Counted from the first letter of the stretch, positions 17,479-27,467 are shown. The stretch: 64,000 nt of DNA from Virgibacillus proomii (GCF_900162615.1 NZ_FUFN01000010.1:1060149-1124148), one strand, 5' to 3'. The notes: generated from the letters alone by a model not told the origin. Numbers and translations are program-made.

Positions 17479-19200
17479 TTGAATAATGAAGACATGAAAA
17501 AAGAAACTGTTACAGTAAGAGGAGCAGAACTTGTGGTGGATAGTCTCATTCAGCAAGGTGTCACTCATGTTTTTGGAATTCCAGGAGCAAAGATCGATGC
17601 AGTGTTTGATGTATTGAAAGACAGGGGGCCTGAATTGATCGTTTGCCGTCACGAGCAGAATGCAGCATTTATGGCGGCGGCAGTTGGACGATTGACTGGA
17701 AGGCCCGGAGTTTGCCTAGTGACTTCAGGTCCAGGAGCGTCTAATTTAGCTACTGGTCTTGTAACAGCCAATAAAGAAGGAGATCCCGTTGTTGCTCTGG
17801 CGGGAAATGTAAAAAGAGCGGATCTTCTCAAGAAAACTCATCAATCGATGAATAATGCGGCATTGTTTCAGCCGATTACAAAATACAGTGTAGAGGTAGA
17901 AGATCCTTATAATATCCCTGAAGCCATAACCAATGCATTTAGAGCGGCAACTTCCGGACAAGCAGGTGCAGCTTTCATCAGCTTTCCACAAGATGTGGTA
18001 TCAGAATCGGTAACCGCCAACCTCAACCTGATAAAGGCTTCCCCGGTACCGAACCCTGGTGCTGCTCCAAATGAACAAATCAGTGCAGCTATTGCAAAAA
18101 TTCATAACGCTAATCTCCCCGTCGTTCTAGTCGGAATGAAAGGAGGAAGACCTGAAGCGGCGGAAGCGGTACGTCGGCTATTGAGAAAAGTGAAGCTACC
18201 GTTTGTTGAAACATATCAGGCAGCAGGGACGCTGTCACATGATTTGGAAGATCAATACTTTGGACGAATCGGATTATTCCGCAATCAGCCTGGAGATATT
18301 CTCTTAGAAAAAGCTGATGTTGTATTAACGATCGGTTATGATCCAATTGAATACGATCCGGTATTCTGGAACAGAAAAGGCGAACGGAGCATTTTGCATC
18401 TAGATGAAATCCAAGCCGATATTGATCATGACTACCAACCTGAAATGGAGCTTGTCGGTGATATTGCCACAACGTTAGATCATATAGTGCGTGATTCTCT
18501 GCCGATTTCTATTGACAAACCGTTCTTATCTTTGCTTCAGCAATTAAAGAAAGCACTAAAAAATCAAAGTGAACCTCCAAAAGAGAAGAAAGCAAATCTC
18601 GTTCATCCATTGCAGATTGTACAGGATCTGCGCAATTTAATCGATGATGATATGACGGTGACTTGTGATATCGGTTCCCACTCCATTTGGATGGCGCGTT
18701 ATTTTCGCTGTTACCGTCCGCTCGGTCTCCTGTTTACAAATGGTATGCAGACACTTGGCGTTGCTCTCCCTTGGGCAATTGCTGCAACTCTTGTCAATCC
18801 GGGACAAAAAGTCATCTCTGTTTCAGGTGATGGTGGCTTCTTGTTTTCGGCAATGGAGCTGGAAACAGCGGTCAGATTAAAAGCTCCGATTGTTCATCTT
18901 GTCTGGAATGATAGCACATATGATATGGTGGCATTCCAGCAGAAAATGAAATACAATCGAACGTCCGGAGTCGATTTTGGCAATATTGATATTGTAAAAT
19001 ACGCTGAAAGCTTTGGAGCTACAGGCTTAAGAGTCAATTCACCTGATGAACTGGCAATTGTGCTTCAAAAAAGCCTAGATAAAGAGGGACCTGTTGTCAT
19101 TGATATTCCGGTTGATTACAGTGACAATATTCATTTGGCTGATCAGCGCTTTCCAAAGATCTTTGAGAGACAATTCAGGAAAAAACAAACCTCTATGTAA
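17479..19200 (+). CDS. alsS: Catabolic acetolactate synthase
   Basis: A 573-residue thiamine-diphosphate enzyme that condenses two pyruvates to 2-acetolactate, the first step of acetoin formation. The catalytic glutamate is E59 in RHEQNAAFMAA. The ThDP-binding segment is SGDGGFLFSAMELETA, followed by WNDSTYDMVAFQQ. It matches AlsS, not the anabolic FAD-dependent IlvB (which is separately present at 39163). The start is ambiguous: GTG at 17470 overlaps the AAGGAG site, so TTG at 17479, eight bases beyond, is preferred; an ATG occurs at 17494. It is followed by alsD and probably activated by AlsR. Confidence 0.92.
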   Translation: MNNEDMKKETVTVRGAELVVDSLIQQGVTHVFGIPGAKIDAVFDVLKDRGPELIVCRHEQNAAFMAAAVGRLTGRPGVCLVTSGPGASNLATGLVTANKEGDPVVALAGNVKRADLLKKTHQSMNNAALFQPITKYSVEVEDPYNIPEAITNAFRAATSGQAGAAFISFPQDVVSESVTANLNLIKASPVPNPGAAPNEQISAAIAKIHNANLPVVLVGMKGGRPEAAEAVRRLLRKVKLPFVETYQAAGTLSHDLEDQYFGRIGLFRNQPGDILLEKADVVLTIGYDPIEYDPVFWNRKGERSILHLDEIQADIDHDYQPEMELVGDIATTLDHIVRDSLPISIDKPFLSLLQQLKKALKNQSEPPKEKKANLVHPLQIVQDLRNLIDDDMTVTCDIGSHSIWMARYFRCYRPLGLLFTNGMQTLGVALPWAIAATLVNPGQKVISVSGDGGFLFSAMELETAVRLKAPIVHLVWNDSTYDMVAFQQKMKYNRTSGVDFGNIDIVKYAESFGATGLRVNSPDELAIVLQKSLDKEGPVVIDIPVDYSDNIHLADQRFPKIFERQFRKKQTSM

Positions 19201-19258
19201 GTCTTAAACACATCATGTTCAATCATATTTAAACAATCAAGGAAGTGAAAAGAGGAAA

Positions 19259-20023
19259 ATGAAAAGTCAAAGCAAGCAAAAAGACATGTCAACGATCGAT
19301 AAAAATTTTGACCAAGTTTATCAGTTTTCAACCATGGTTTCTTTGTTGGACGGCATTTATGATGGGGATTTTTACATGTCGGAAGCGAGGGAACACGGTG
19401 ATTTTGGGATTGGCACTTTTAATCAACTGGACGGGGAATTAATCGGATTTGATGGTAAGTTTTACCGTCTCCGTTCTGATGGAAAAGCTTATCCAGTCAA
19501 AGAAAGCGACTGCTCACCATTTTGTTCACTAACGTTTTTCCATCCAGCTATTTATCATGACATCAATCGGCAGATGACTCGTGAAACGTTTGAAAAAAAG
19601 ATGCATGTGCTGTTGCCTAGTGAAAATGTGTTTTATGCAATCCGTATGGACGGTACCTTTAAAAAAGTAAAAACGAGAACGGTGGAATTGCAGGAAAAGC
19701 CGTACGTACCAATGGTTGAAGCAGTAAAATCTCAGCCGATCTTTGATTTTAATAACATCAAGGGGACAATTGTAGGATTTTGGACACCGCAATATGCTAA
19801 TGGGATCGCCGTATCTGGCTTTCACTTTCATTTTATTGATGAAGATCGACATTCAGGTGGACATGTATTTGATTATGAAATTGAAAAGTGTACCATTCAA
19901 ATTTCGCAAAAACTAAACATGTACCTTAGACTTCCGAATACGAAGGACTTCTTTAAAGCTGATTTAAACAGACATGATCTTGCAGCTGGAATTGAAGCTA
20001 CAGAAGGAAATCCGAAATCGTAA
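19259..20023 (+). CDS. alsD: Alpha-acetolactate decarboxylase
   Basis: A 254-residue enzyme that decarboxylates 2-acetolactate to acetoin. The zinc-binding histidines are in SGFHFHFIDEDRHSGGH, with the catalytic arginine region nearby and the N-terminal VYQFSTMVSLLDGIYDG segment conserved. It is 58 bases downstream of alsS with a weak GAGGAAA ribosome binding site and is clearly the second gene of the acetoin operon, which ends in a terminator. Confidence 0.95.
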   Translation: MKSQSKQKDMSTIDKNFDQVYQFSTMVSLLDGIYDGDFYMSEAREHGDFGIGTFNQLDGELIGFDGKFYRLRSDGKAYPVKESDCSPFCSLTFFHPAIYHDINRQMTRETFEKKMHVLLPSENVFYAIRMDGTFKKVKTRTVELQEKPYVPMVEAVKSQPIFDFNNIKGTIVGFWTPQYANGIAVSGFHFHFIDEDRHSGGHVFDYEIEKCTIQISQKLNMYLRLPNTKDFFKADLNRHDLAAGIEATEGNPKS

Positions 20024-20057
20024 ATAAACTTCTTATAAAGAGACTTTCAGACTGTTG

Positions 20058-20099
20058 AAATAGGTCGGATTATAAAAATCTGACCTATTTTCGTTTTTT
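20058..20099 (+). terminator. Terminator of the alsSD operon
   Basis: AAATAGGTC-GGAT pairs with ATC-TGACCTATTT and is followed by TCGTTTTTT. Confidence 0.85.
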
Positions 20100-20100
20100 A

Positions 20101-20356
20101 TACTATAAGAAAGTATAAAAACTTTAGGATTTATCCCACATGTAAGGTGCCGTAAGACTACAACTTCCGAGAAGTTTAAATTGGAGAACGGCACCTAAAT
20201 GCCCGATTGATTCAAGGGCCTTTAGGTCATACCCTTGTGGTACTAACATTCCGTAGGAGAGGGAAGAAAATTCCTACTGAATGAAGTTTCACTTTATCGT
20301 ATAAGAAAAACGATAGCTTTCGCCATAAAAACTTGGCGATAAGCCAAGTTTTTCTA
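20101..20356 (+). repeat. Intergenic repeat family A, long copy 2
   Basis: A long-form copy directly after the alsD terminator: front half with AAGAAAGTATAAAAAC, the hairpin module (ACATGTAAGGTGCCGTAAG ... CTACTGAATGAAGTTTCAC), CTTTATC, and the back half ending in ACTTGGCGATAAGCCAAGT followed by a T-run. The arm CATTCCGTAGGAG differs by one base from other copies. Confidence 0.85.
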
Positions 20357-20358
20357 AT

Positions 20359-20874
20359 GCTATTTTTTTCTACGAGAAGGACTTTTCAAAAATCAATACG
20401 TCAGCTTTTCAGATACATACCTTGAAACAAGCATCTCTTGCTTACCTTTATGAAAGAGAAAAAATTGCTTCAACTGTTTACGGTAATCTAGTCGCTATCC
20501 CCCTTCCAGTAACACCACAGACCGATGAAACTTTTTTAACTGTTTGTACTCTTACAAATGTAATGGCTTGGAAAGACAAGCCAGCACAATATATATGTTT
20601 GTTAAATATAAAAAGAAACAGTCAGGAAGATTTACAACCGATATATGATTTATTAGGAGCTATTGTTAATTCTGAAACAATTGTCCAACAATTACTTAAA
20701 GTTGACGATTGTACGTCTTTTATTAAAGTGCTAAATGATTTTAATAATAAATCATTCGTACAAACCTTGCCTTTTTCCTCAGGAAGGTCACATGGCAGCA
20801 AATTAAAAATGCTTTATTTAAAGAATAATGCTATAATCTGCTATGCTATGTCTAGAGAGCTGTCAACAAAGTAG
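20359..20874 (+). pseudogene. C-terminal EIIA remnant of a BglG-family regulator
   Basis: An open frame with homology only to the EIIA(Mtl/Fru)-like tail of PTS-controlled regulators: YLYEREKIASTVYGNLVAIP, then LFLT-type strand sequence TFLTVCTLTNVMAWKDKPAQ and ICLLNIKRNSQ. The histidine normally found after AIP is replaced by leucine (AIPLPV), so it cannot be phosphorylated. There is no HTH or PRD portion; the left edge runs into the end of repeat A copy 2. It is probably the tail of a regulator cut off by the repeat. It ends eight bases before manR. Confidence 0.7.
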
Positions 20875-20882
20875 GTGCAACA

Positions 20883-22796
20883 ATGAATCAAAGACAAAGA
20901 GAGTTAGTAGAAATTTTATTATCCAATAACCAACGTGCGTTATTAATAAAAGACCTTGCTAAACAAGTGCAATGTTCGGAGAAAACTGTACGCAATGATT
21001 TGCAAACGATTGACAAGTTGTTAAAGGGTTATCCATCTGCTTATATTATTCGAAAACCAGGAACAGGAGTATTTATAGAAATAAATGAAAACGACCGTGC
21101 CCGTTTATTCCATGCTCTTTTTCGTAAAGATGAAACAAAGGATGAACGAGTAATGAACATTGCTTATCGACTATTAACTGAGGAACAACCAATTACTATA
21201 CAAAACCTTAGTGAAACATATTTTATGCCCACTACTATTATTAAAGATGATCTCAACTGCATACAGCAATGGCTAGAGAGTTTTGGTTTAAGTGTTGAGT
21301 GCAGACAAGGGCTTGGGCACTATATAGCGGGAGATGAAATAAATAGACGAGTTGCTTTAGCTCATATCGAAGAACTTACTGGCGATTCAGCAAACTTTGT
21401 ATTGGATTTATTTATGCCATTTGAAGTTGCTACAGTAAAGCAAACCTTAGACAGCATGTGTAAGCGCTGGGAACTTCCTATAACAAGTGAATCATTGAAT
21501 AACCTTTTAGTTCATGCGTTAATTATTGTGAAAAGAACAAAGTGTCATGCTCCTATTGGCATACCGAAACAGAATGAATCTATTTTTCAATCAAAAGAAT
21601 ACCAAGCTGCAAAGTGGGGCTTACAGCAATTAACAGAAAAATTTTGTCTTACTTTTTCTGAGTCAGAGATAATCTATTTCACTTGGCATATACGTGGCAG
21701 TAAAAAGTACGAAGAGGCGATTTATCAACAAAAAGATGAACCAATGAAGCAAATTTTAGCTACACTAATCGAAACGATGCAACAGCTGACGAGAGTCCCA
21801 TTCTTGAGTGATGATCAATTAGTGAATGGGCTCATAATTCATTTAGATGCTGTAGTCAATCGTTTAATGTACGGGTTTCCAATTTCTAATCCGTTGTTGT
21901 TTGAGATTAAAAAGATGTACCCATATGTGTTTAGCATGGTAACACTCGCGACAGAGCGGATAAATGACAATTTTCATTTAGATATACCAGAGGAAGAAGT
22001 GGCATACATTGTACTCCATTTTCAAGCTTCCATTGAGAGGATGGATGCTGAAAAACATGCTATACCAAAAGTCTTAATTGTGTGTGATATGGGCATAGGC
22101 ATGTCTCGTTTGCTGCAAGCTAAGGTCGAAAAGCAATATCAAGAATTAAAAATTGTAGGGGCAATAGGAAAAGGAGAAGTACAAGCTTTTTTGAAAGAAA
22201 ATGATGTCAATTTAATTATTTCCACAACACCCTTAGAAAAGGTAAAAGTGCCTTCTATTATTATTTCGCCGCTTTTAGAAGCTACAGATAAAGAAAAACT
22301 ACAAAAGTATCTTAAAAGACGAGCAGTGGAGTCATCTGTGTTAGCAGCTTCAGATCATGTGCTCTGTGAATTTATCGATGAAGCATTAACATTTGTCGGA
22401 ATCCGACCACAGCATCGTTTTCAAGTAGTAGAAATGCTGGGAAATATGCTATATAAACAGGGAAAAGTAGACAAATCCTATATTCATCAGGCGTTATTAC
22501 GAGAACGAAAGTCTGCAACTTCTATTGGCGGTGGAGTAGCGATTCCACATGGTGATCCAATGTTAGTTAGAGAGTCCTCGATAGCTGTAGCTGTTTTAGA
22601 TAGGCCGATTGACTGGGGTAAAGAAAAAGTATCGATTGTGTTTATGCTAGCTTTAGTAAATGACAAAGCAAATCCGATTAAAGCAATTATTCACAAAATA
22701 TCAGCTCTCTCTAAAAACCCAGAAATAGTTGGGGCTTTATTAAACGCTCGCGATAAACAAAATTTTTTACGAATTTTAAATGAAAGAAATTTATAA
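20883..22796 (+). CDS. manR: BglG-type PTS-regulated transcriptional activator of the mannose genes
   Basis: A 637-residue regulator with two N-terminal helix-turn-helix units (about 1-70 and 85-150), two PTS regulation domains (about 180-285 and 290-395; the second includes IPEEEVAYIVLHFQASIER), an EIIB-like domain with C401 (VCDMGIGMSRLL) and an EIIA domain with H556 (IPHGDP). Its phosphorylation state would report the activity of ManP and catabolite status. The architecture and size match B. subtilis ManR, and it precedes a ManP/ManA pair, so the name is given on context. The ribosome binding site (AGGTGCAACA) is weak. Confidence 0.83.
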   Translation: MNQRQRELVEILLSNNQRALLIKDLAKQVQCSEKTVRNDLQTIDKLLKGYPSAYIIRKPGTGVFIEINENDRARLFHALFRKDETKDERVMNIAYRLLTEEQPITIQNLSETYFMPTTIIKDDLNCIQQWLESFGLSVECRQGLGHYIAGDEINRRVALAHIEELTGDSANFVLDLFMPFEVATVKQTLDSMCKRWELPITSESLNNLLVHALIIVKRTKCHAPIGIPKQNESIFQSKEYQAAKWGLQQLTEKFCLTFSESEIIYFTWHIRGSKKYEEAIYQQKDEPMKQILATLIETMQQLTRVPFLSDDQLVNGLIIHLDAVVNRLMYGFPISNPLLFEIKKMYPYVFSMVTLATERINDNFHLDIPEEEVAYIVLHFQASIERMDAEKHAIPKVLIVCDMGIGMSRLLQAKVEKQYQELKIVGAIGKGEVQAFLKENDVNLIISTTPLEKVKVPSIIISPLLEATDKEKLQKYLKRRAVESSVLAASDHVLCEFIDEALTFVGIRPQHRFQVVEMLGNMLYKQGKVDKSYIHQALLRERKSATSIGGGVAIPHGDPMLVRESSIAVAVLDRPIDWGKEKVSIVFMLALVNDKANPIKAIIHKISALSKNPEIVGALLNARDKQNFLRILNERNL

Positions 22797-22868
22797 GACT
22801 TGCTTTAGTACTGCGAAAATAAAACTTTGTTAGCAGTATACTCCTGTATATTCCACAATACCAACGCT

Positions 22869-22912
22869 AGCCTTCATCCATGATGTTTTCATGGATGAAG
22901 GCTTCCCTTTTT
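22869..22912 (+). terminator. Terminator after manR
   Basis: A near-perfect stem, AGCCTTCATCCATGA with TTCATGGATGAAGGCT and a short loop, is followed by TCCCTTTTT. It separates manR from manP, so the transporter must have its own promoter. Confidence 0.85.
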
Positions 22913-22986
22913 ATTTCCTAATTTTAAGTGAAACTGGGAAACCAATTCATAAATAGCGGTTCGGATAGACGAAAAAGGTATTTCTT

Positions 22987-23079
22987 ACACGATAGGAAAG
23001 TATAAAACTTTAGGCTTTATGTATAAGAAAAACGATCGCTTTCGCTATAAAGACTTAGCGACAAGCCAAGTTTTTCTAA
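22987..23079 (+). repeat. Intergenic repeat family A, short copy 3
   Basis: A short form of about 93 bp: ACGATAGGAAAGTATAAAAC, GGCTTTAT joined directly to GTATAAGAAAAACGATCGC, and the end hairpin ACTTAGCGACAAGCCAAGT with one mismatched pair. The internal 180-bp module of long copies is absent. It sits between the manR terminator and manP. Confidence 0.8.
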
Positions 23080-23459
23080 TCTAACTGGGTTACGTTTACC
23101 CTATATATTTTAAATTACCATAGTTCCGGTAAAAACTTAGCGTAATTAATGAACAATAATGATATATACTTTGTGATGAAAGCATTATAGTTTTTTACTA
23201 TAAAGCTTTACAAGATATTCATATAAAGCGCTTGTATGATACAACGAAAGAGATAATAGGCAAATGGATAAAAAATCCAATGTAGACAGTGGTAGCTCTT
23301 AGGGATAAAAAAGGAGACTTTTTGGAGTACGCCCACCAAAAACGCGGCTCTCTAATGGAAGGTATGAAATTCCAAATGGGCTTATTTTCTTCAAGATTGT
23401 TCTTAAACTTGTGGGGTATCTCTCGTAAGCAAGTTTCACTTTACAAGGAGGTTGAAATA
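23080..23459. promoter_or_regulatory. manP upstream region
   Basis: No gene is seen. A partial catabolite-type site, ATAAAGCGCTTGTA (about 23223-23236), lies about 225 bases before the manP start; it matches only part of the cre consensus. A ManR site would be expected here but I cannot recognise one. The frame of manP is open upstream to 23289 but without a ribosome binding site. Confidence 0.35.
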
Positions 23460-25388
23460 ATGAAAATAGTTGCTGTGACTGCGTGTCCAGTAGGTATTGC
23501 ACATACTTATATGGCAGCTGAAAATTTACAAAAAGCTGGAGAGGAATTGGGTGTTGACATTAAAGTAGAAACTCAAGGTTCCATTGGTGTAGAAAATGCT
23601 CTAACCGAGAAGGATATTGAAGATGCGGATGGGGTCATTATAGCTAGTGACAAAGAGGTTTCCAAAGAACGGTTTATTGGAAAAAAGCTGATTGTAACAG
23701 GTGTACAAGAAGGAATTAGAAATCCGCAAAAACTGATCCAACGGTTTGAAACGGAAGATATACCTGTGTATAGAGCAGATTTAATGTCCGTAGAAGAAGT
23801 TAAAAAAAGGAAAAAACAAAAAGAAAATCCGATTTATAAGCATTTAATGAGTGGTGTATCTTATATGATTCCATTCATTGTTGTAGGCGGATTATTGATT
23901 GCACTTGCTTTAACATTAGGTGGAGAGCAGACACCTGGGGGAATTGTTATCCCCGAAGATTCATTTTGGAAAAAAATTGAAGAGATAGGAGCTGCATCAT
24001 TTAGTTTTATGGTTCCTATTCTAGCTGGATTTATTGCTGTAAGTATTGCTGATCGACCAGGTTTAGCACCAGGTATTATTGGCGGGTTTATTGCGGCAAA
24101 TGGGAGTTTTTATGGTAGTGAAGCTGGTGCCGGATTTATCGGCGGGATCATTGCAGGCTTTTTGGCAGGGTATATTACTTTAGCTATTAAAAAAATTAAA
24201 GTCCCTCAAGCTATCCAACCGGTTATGCCGATTATCTTTATTCCAATTTTATCAACCGCAGCTGTTGGCTTACTATTTGTTTATGTCATTGGTGCTCCCG
24301 TAGCTCAAGTGTTTGAATCACTAACAGCATGGTTGGAAGGGATGCAAGGGGCAAGCTCCGTATTATTGGCATTAATTCTCGGTGCGATGATCGCTATTGA
24401 TATGGGTGGTCCATTTAATAAAGTAGCATTTTTATTTGGCTCAGCTATGATTGCAGAAGGAAACTATGAAATAATGGGACCAATTGCAGTAGCAATTTGT
24501 ATTCCACCTCTTGGCATGGGTCTTGCAACATTTATCAATAAACGAAAATATCAACCAACAGAGCAACAAGCTGGTAAAGCGAGCTTTACTATGGGACTGT
24601 TTGGAATAACGGAAGGAGCAATTCCATTTGCAGCTCAAGATCCATTACGTGTTATCCCGAGTATCGTCATTGGTTCAATGACCGGATCAGTTATTGCTAT
24701 GCTTGGAAATGTAGGCGATCGGGTGGCACATGGTGGACCAATCGTTGCTGTTTTGGGGGCAGTAGATAATGTACTTATGTTCTTTATTGCTGCTATTATT
24801 GGTACAATTGTCACCGCATTACTAGTTAACTTTTTAAAAAAAGATGTAGATGGTGTTCTTAAACATTCCAATAAGGAAAAAGCTAAGCAGAAAATAGACA
24901 ATGAGCCCGGAGGCAATACGTCCATTGAGCTAAACAAATTAACAGATATTATGACGATGGATTTAATTGATACAGATATTCAGGGCACAACGAGAAATGA
25001 AGTAATTGATGAACTCATTCAAAAATTAAATGCATCGGGAGTTTTAAATGATCCAAAGGCTTATAAACAAGCTGTTATTGCTAGGGAAGAAGAAGGAACA
25101 ACAGGATTGGGAATGAATATTGCTATCCCCCATGGAAAATCTACAGCTGTTAATAAGACCGCAGTAGCCTTTGCCATAAAACGTGATGGTGTAGATTGGG
25201 AAAGTTTGGATGGAACAGATGCCAAATTAATTTTTATGATTGCTGTACCGCAAGAACAGGCAGGAGATGCTCATCTAAAAATTTTGCAAATGCTGTCCAG
25301 AAAATTAATGGATGCTGCATTTAGAGACCAGCTTTTAAAGGTTACAACGAAGGAAGAAGCGTATCGGTTGCTAGATGAGATTCAATAG
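23460..25388 (+). CDS. manP: Mannose (fructose-family) PTS transporter, fused EIIBCA
   Basis: A 642-residue membrane permease. Residues 1-100 are EIIB with the phosphocysteine C9 (TACPVGIAHTYMAAE). Residues about 125-465 are EIIC with around nine hydrophobic segments and GITEGAIPFAAQDPLRVIPS. Residues about 490-642 are EIIA with H558 (AIPHGKS). The B-C-A order matches B. subtilis ManP; fructose-specific FruA has A-B-C. The ATG at 23460 follows AAGGAGG with eight bases between. Downstream manA makes a mannose-specific role likely: mannose is imported as mannose-6-phosphate and isomerised to fructose-6-phosphate. Confidence 0.88.
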   Translation: MKIVAVTACPVGIAHTYMAAENLQKAGEELGVDIKVETQGSIGVENALTEKDIEDADGVIIASDKEVSKERFIGKKLIVTGVQEGIRNPQKLIQRFETEDIPVYRADLMSVEEVKKRKKQKENPIYKHLMSGVSYMIPFIVVGGLLIALALTLGGEQTPGGIVIPEDSFWKKIEEIGAASFSFMVPILAGFIAVSIADRPGLAPGIIGGFIAANGSFYGSEAGAGFIGGIIAGFLAGYITLAIKKIKVPQAIQPVMPIIFIPILSTAAVGLLFVYVIGAPVAQVFESLTAWLEGMQGASSVLLALILGAMIAIDMGGPFNKVAFLFGSAMIAEGNYEIMGPIAVAICIPPLGMGLATFINKRKYQPTEQQAGKASFTMGLFGITEGAIPFAAQDPLRVIPSIVIGSMTGSVIAMLGNVGDRVAHGGPIVAVLGAVDNVLMFFIAAIIGTIVTALLVNFLKKDVDGVLKHSNKEKAKQKIDNEPGGNTSIELNKLTDIMTMDLIDTDIQGTTRNEVIDELIQKLNASGVLNDPKAYKQAVIAREEEGTTGLGMNIAIPHGKSTAVNKTAVAFAIKRDGVDWESLDGTDAKLIFMIAVPQEQAGDAHLKILQMLSRKLMDAAFRDQLLKVTTKEEAYRLLDEIQ

Positions 25389-25568
25389 TATCAGCAGTTT
25401 CTTTGATAATTTAACAAAAGTCTACTTTACCTTTAAAATTTGAATTATTGGAAGAAATGAAAGAAAAACTGTCATTGTGCGGAGTTTCACTATATAATTA
25501 TGGGAAAAGGGATGAACCTCTTTTCCCATTCCCTGTTTAATAAAAATAATCTATTGGAGGGATTCAGC

Positions 25569-26525
25569 ATGAATCAAGAACCAATATTTTTACAACCTGT
25601 ATTTCAAGAACGAATTTGGGGAGGAAAAAAATTAACAGCATTGTTTGGCTATGAAATTCCATCAGAGCAAACAGGCGAGGCTTGGGTTATTTCTGCACAC
25701 CCACACGGTCCAAGCAAAATTATAAATGGCCCCTTAGCGGGAAAAACTTTATTAGATGCTTGGGAAAATCATGGCGAACTGTTTCATAAAAAAAGCAGTG
25801 TTAATGAAGCCTATCCACTGTTAGTTAAAATTTTAGATGCAAATGATAATTTATCGGTACAAGTTCATCCCGATGATGAGTTTGCAAGAAATGTGGAAAA
25901 TCAACCATATGGTAAAACGGAATGTTGGTATGTGCTTGATGCAGAGCCAGGAGCAGAAATTATTTTAGGTCATCACGCAAAAACGAAAGAAGATTTAGCG
26001 GCTAAGATGGATCATGGAGATTGGGCTCAGTTGTTACAACGTGTAGCTGTAAACAAAGGCGACTTTATCTATGTACCAAGTGGAACCATTCATGCAATTG
26101 GTAAAGGTATCGTTATATTAGAAACCCAACAAAGCTCTGATATTACATATCGAGTGTATGATTATGATCGTAAAGATAATAAGGGAAATCCAAGAGAATT
26201 ACATCTCGATAAAGCAAAGCAAGTTACAAATATCCCTCATCAAATGCCAAAGTTTGAACAGCAAAGTTATCAGAAAGAGGGTTTACATGTTCAGCAATTA
26301 GTAAAAGAAACTTATTTCACTGTGTATCATTGGAAACTTTCGGGCGAAGTGACGCAACATTTAGAAGCTGATTTTCTTCAATGCAGTGTAATTATGGGAA
26401 ATGCTGAAATACATGTAAATAATAAATCTTACACATTAAAAAAAGGTGACAATTTTATTCTTCCATATGGCATGGATACATATCAGCTCGTCGGCAATGC
26501 AGAATTGATTGTTTCACATACGTAA
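25569..26525 (+). CDS. manA: Mannose-6-phosphate isomerase, class I
   Basis: A 318-residue cupin-fold zinc enzyme converting mannose-6-phosphate to fructose-6-phosphate. Zinc ligands are in LSVQVHPDDEFA and GKTECWYVL, and GTIHAIGKGIVILE carries the third histidine of the site. The C-terminal half has the short second cupin of Bacillus-type ManA. GGAGG precedes the ATG at 25569. It is 180 bases after manP and shares its orientation; a terminator follows. Confidence 0.95.
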   Translation: MNQEPIFLQPVFQERIWGGKKLTALFGYEIPSEQTGEAWVISAHPHGPSKIINGPLAGKTLLDAWENHGELFHKKSSVNEAYPLLVKILDANDNLSVQVHPDDEFARNVENQPYGKTECWYVLDAEPGAEIILGHHAKTKEDLAAKMDHGDWAQLLQRVAVNKGDFIYVPSGTIHAIGKGIVILETQQSSDITYRVYDYDRKDNKGNPRELHLDKAKQVTNIPHQMPKFEQQSYQKEGLHVQQLVKETYFTVYHWKLSGEVTQHLEADFLQCSVIMGNAEIHVNNKSYTLKKGDNFILPYGMDTYQLVGNAELIVSHT

Positions 26526-26658
26526 TGGATACGCAAAGGAGATATGTTGATTGCTAAATGTATCATTTTACATCAACAATATGAATGAGGTTAAGCAATG
26601 GTTAAAAAACGTTTGAATGGACTTTATTATTAGTTCGTTTGAGATATAACCAAAAATA

Positions 26659-26705
26659 AAAACGGGCGGGAGAAAACAATTATTTTTCTCCGCCTGTTTT
26701 TTGTT
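26659..26705 (+). terminator. Terminator after manA
   Basis: AAACGGGCGGGAGAAAA pairs with TTTTTCTCCGCCTGTTT around a six-base loop and continues in a T-run. Confidence 0.88.
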
Positions 26706-26804
26706 TTTATTTACGGCACCTATATTAGCTGCTACTGCCAAAAGGGGATAGTATTTCAAATGTTGTAGAATTTCAATCCACAAGGCTAAATACTAAATAA
26801 CAAA

Positions 26805-26935
26805 AACCGAACAATTCATTTATAATTGTTCGGTTTGTTTGTGTTTAGAAAAACTTGATTTGTCGCCAAGTCTTTAGCGAAAGCGATCGTTTTTTTATAC
26901 GATAAAGCCTAAAAATTTTATACTTTCTTATAGTG
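26805..26935 (-). repeat. Intergenic repeat family A, short copy 4 with intact end hairpin
   Basis: Read on the minus strand: GATAAAG-type junction without the module (AGGCTTTATCGTATA), the back half with GATCGCTTTCGC, and beyond it the palindrome AAACCGAACAATTATAAATG/AATTGTTCGG at 26805-26840. This palindrome is the uninterrupted form of the site that carries the IS3 element at 11.4 kb. Confidence 0.8.
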
Positions 26936-26953
26936 TAAAAAAATTCCTATCCT

Positions 26954-27081
26954 CGCTACGTCAACATATTTCGCTTTCCGCGGGCACGGCCTCAGCTTCC
27001 TCGGAAAGCAAAGAACGCTTTCCTGCGGGATCTTCAGCTCGAGCTATTCCCGCTGGAGTCTACATATATTGACTACGCTAA
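26954..27081. repeat. Fold-back repeat of the type common in Bacillaceae
   Basis: The stretch contains CGCTTTCCGCGGGCACGGCC and TCCTGCGGGATCTTCAGCTC with fold-back ends (CGCTACGTCAACATATT against ATATATTGACTACGCTA). From memory, near-identical GC-rich fold-backs are scattered through many Bacillaceae genomes; I cannot verify that here. It lies between two family A copies. Confidence 0.6.
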
Positions 27082-27096
27082 AAACTTGCATATACA

Positions 27097-27425
27097 TTAG
27101 AAAAGCTTGGCTAGTCGCCAAGTCCTTAGCGAAAGCCGTAGTTTTTCTTATACGATAAAGTGAACCTTCATTCAGTAGGAGTTTTCTTCCATCTCCTACT
27201 GAATGTTAGTACCACAAGGGTATGACCTAAAGGCCCTTGAACGAATCGGGCATTTAGGTGCCGTTTTCTCCCACTTAGACCCTTTTGTATCAACTCAAGA
27301 TTTTGAAGTGAGAGTCTTACGGCACCTTACATGCGGGATAAACCATATAAATTTTATACTTTCCTATCGTACAAGGACGATTTATTGTTCGTTTTTTAAT
27401 CAGCTGTTTTAGTTATGTCCCCAGC
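27097..27425 (-). repeat. Intergenic repeat family A, long copy 5
   Basis: Long form in reverse orientation: the end hairpin, the full module with GGAG/CTCC and GGTGCCG/CGGCACC pairings, the front half (GTACGATAGGAAAGTATAAA), and the terminal GCTGGGGACATAAC, a variant of the GGCTGGGACATAA end of copy 1. It ends 42 bases before the first CRISPR repeat. Confidence 0.85.
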
Positions 27426-27467
27426 ATCGACGAAATGAGGACATGGGTAAGAGAAACGTACACAGTA

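Noticed and set aside
26954..27081. GC-rich fold-back as an RNA gene or tRNA
   Set aside because: No cloverleaf or conserved RNA motif; its form is that of a dispersed repeat.
27203..27412. 69-residue open frame inside repeat A copy 5
   Set aside because: It is the reverse strand of the hairpin module; the same frame is broken in the other long copies.
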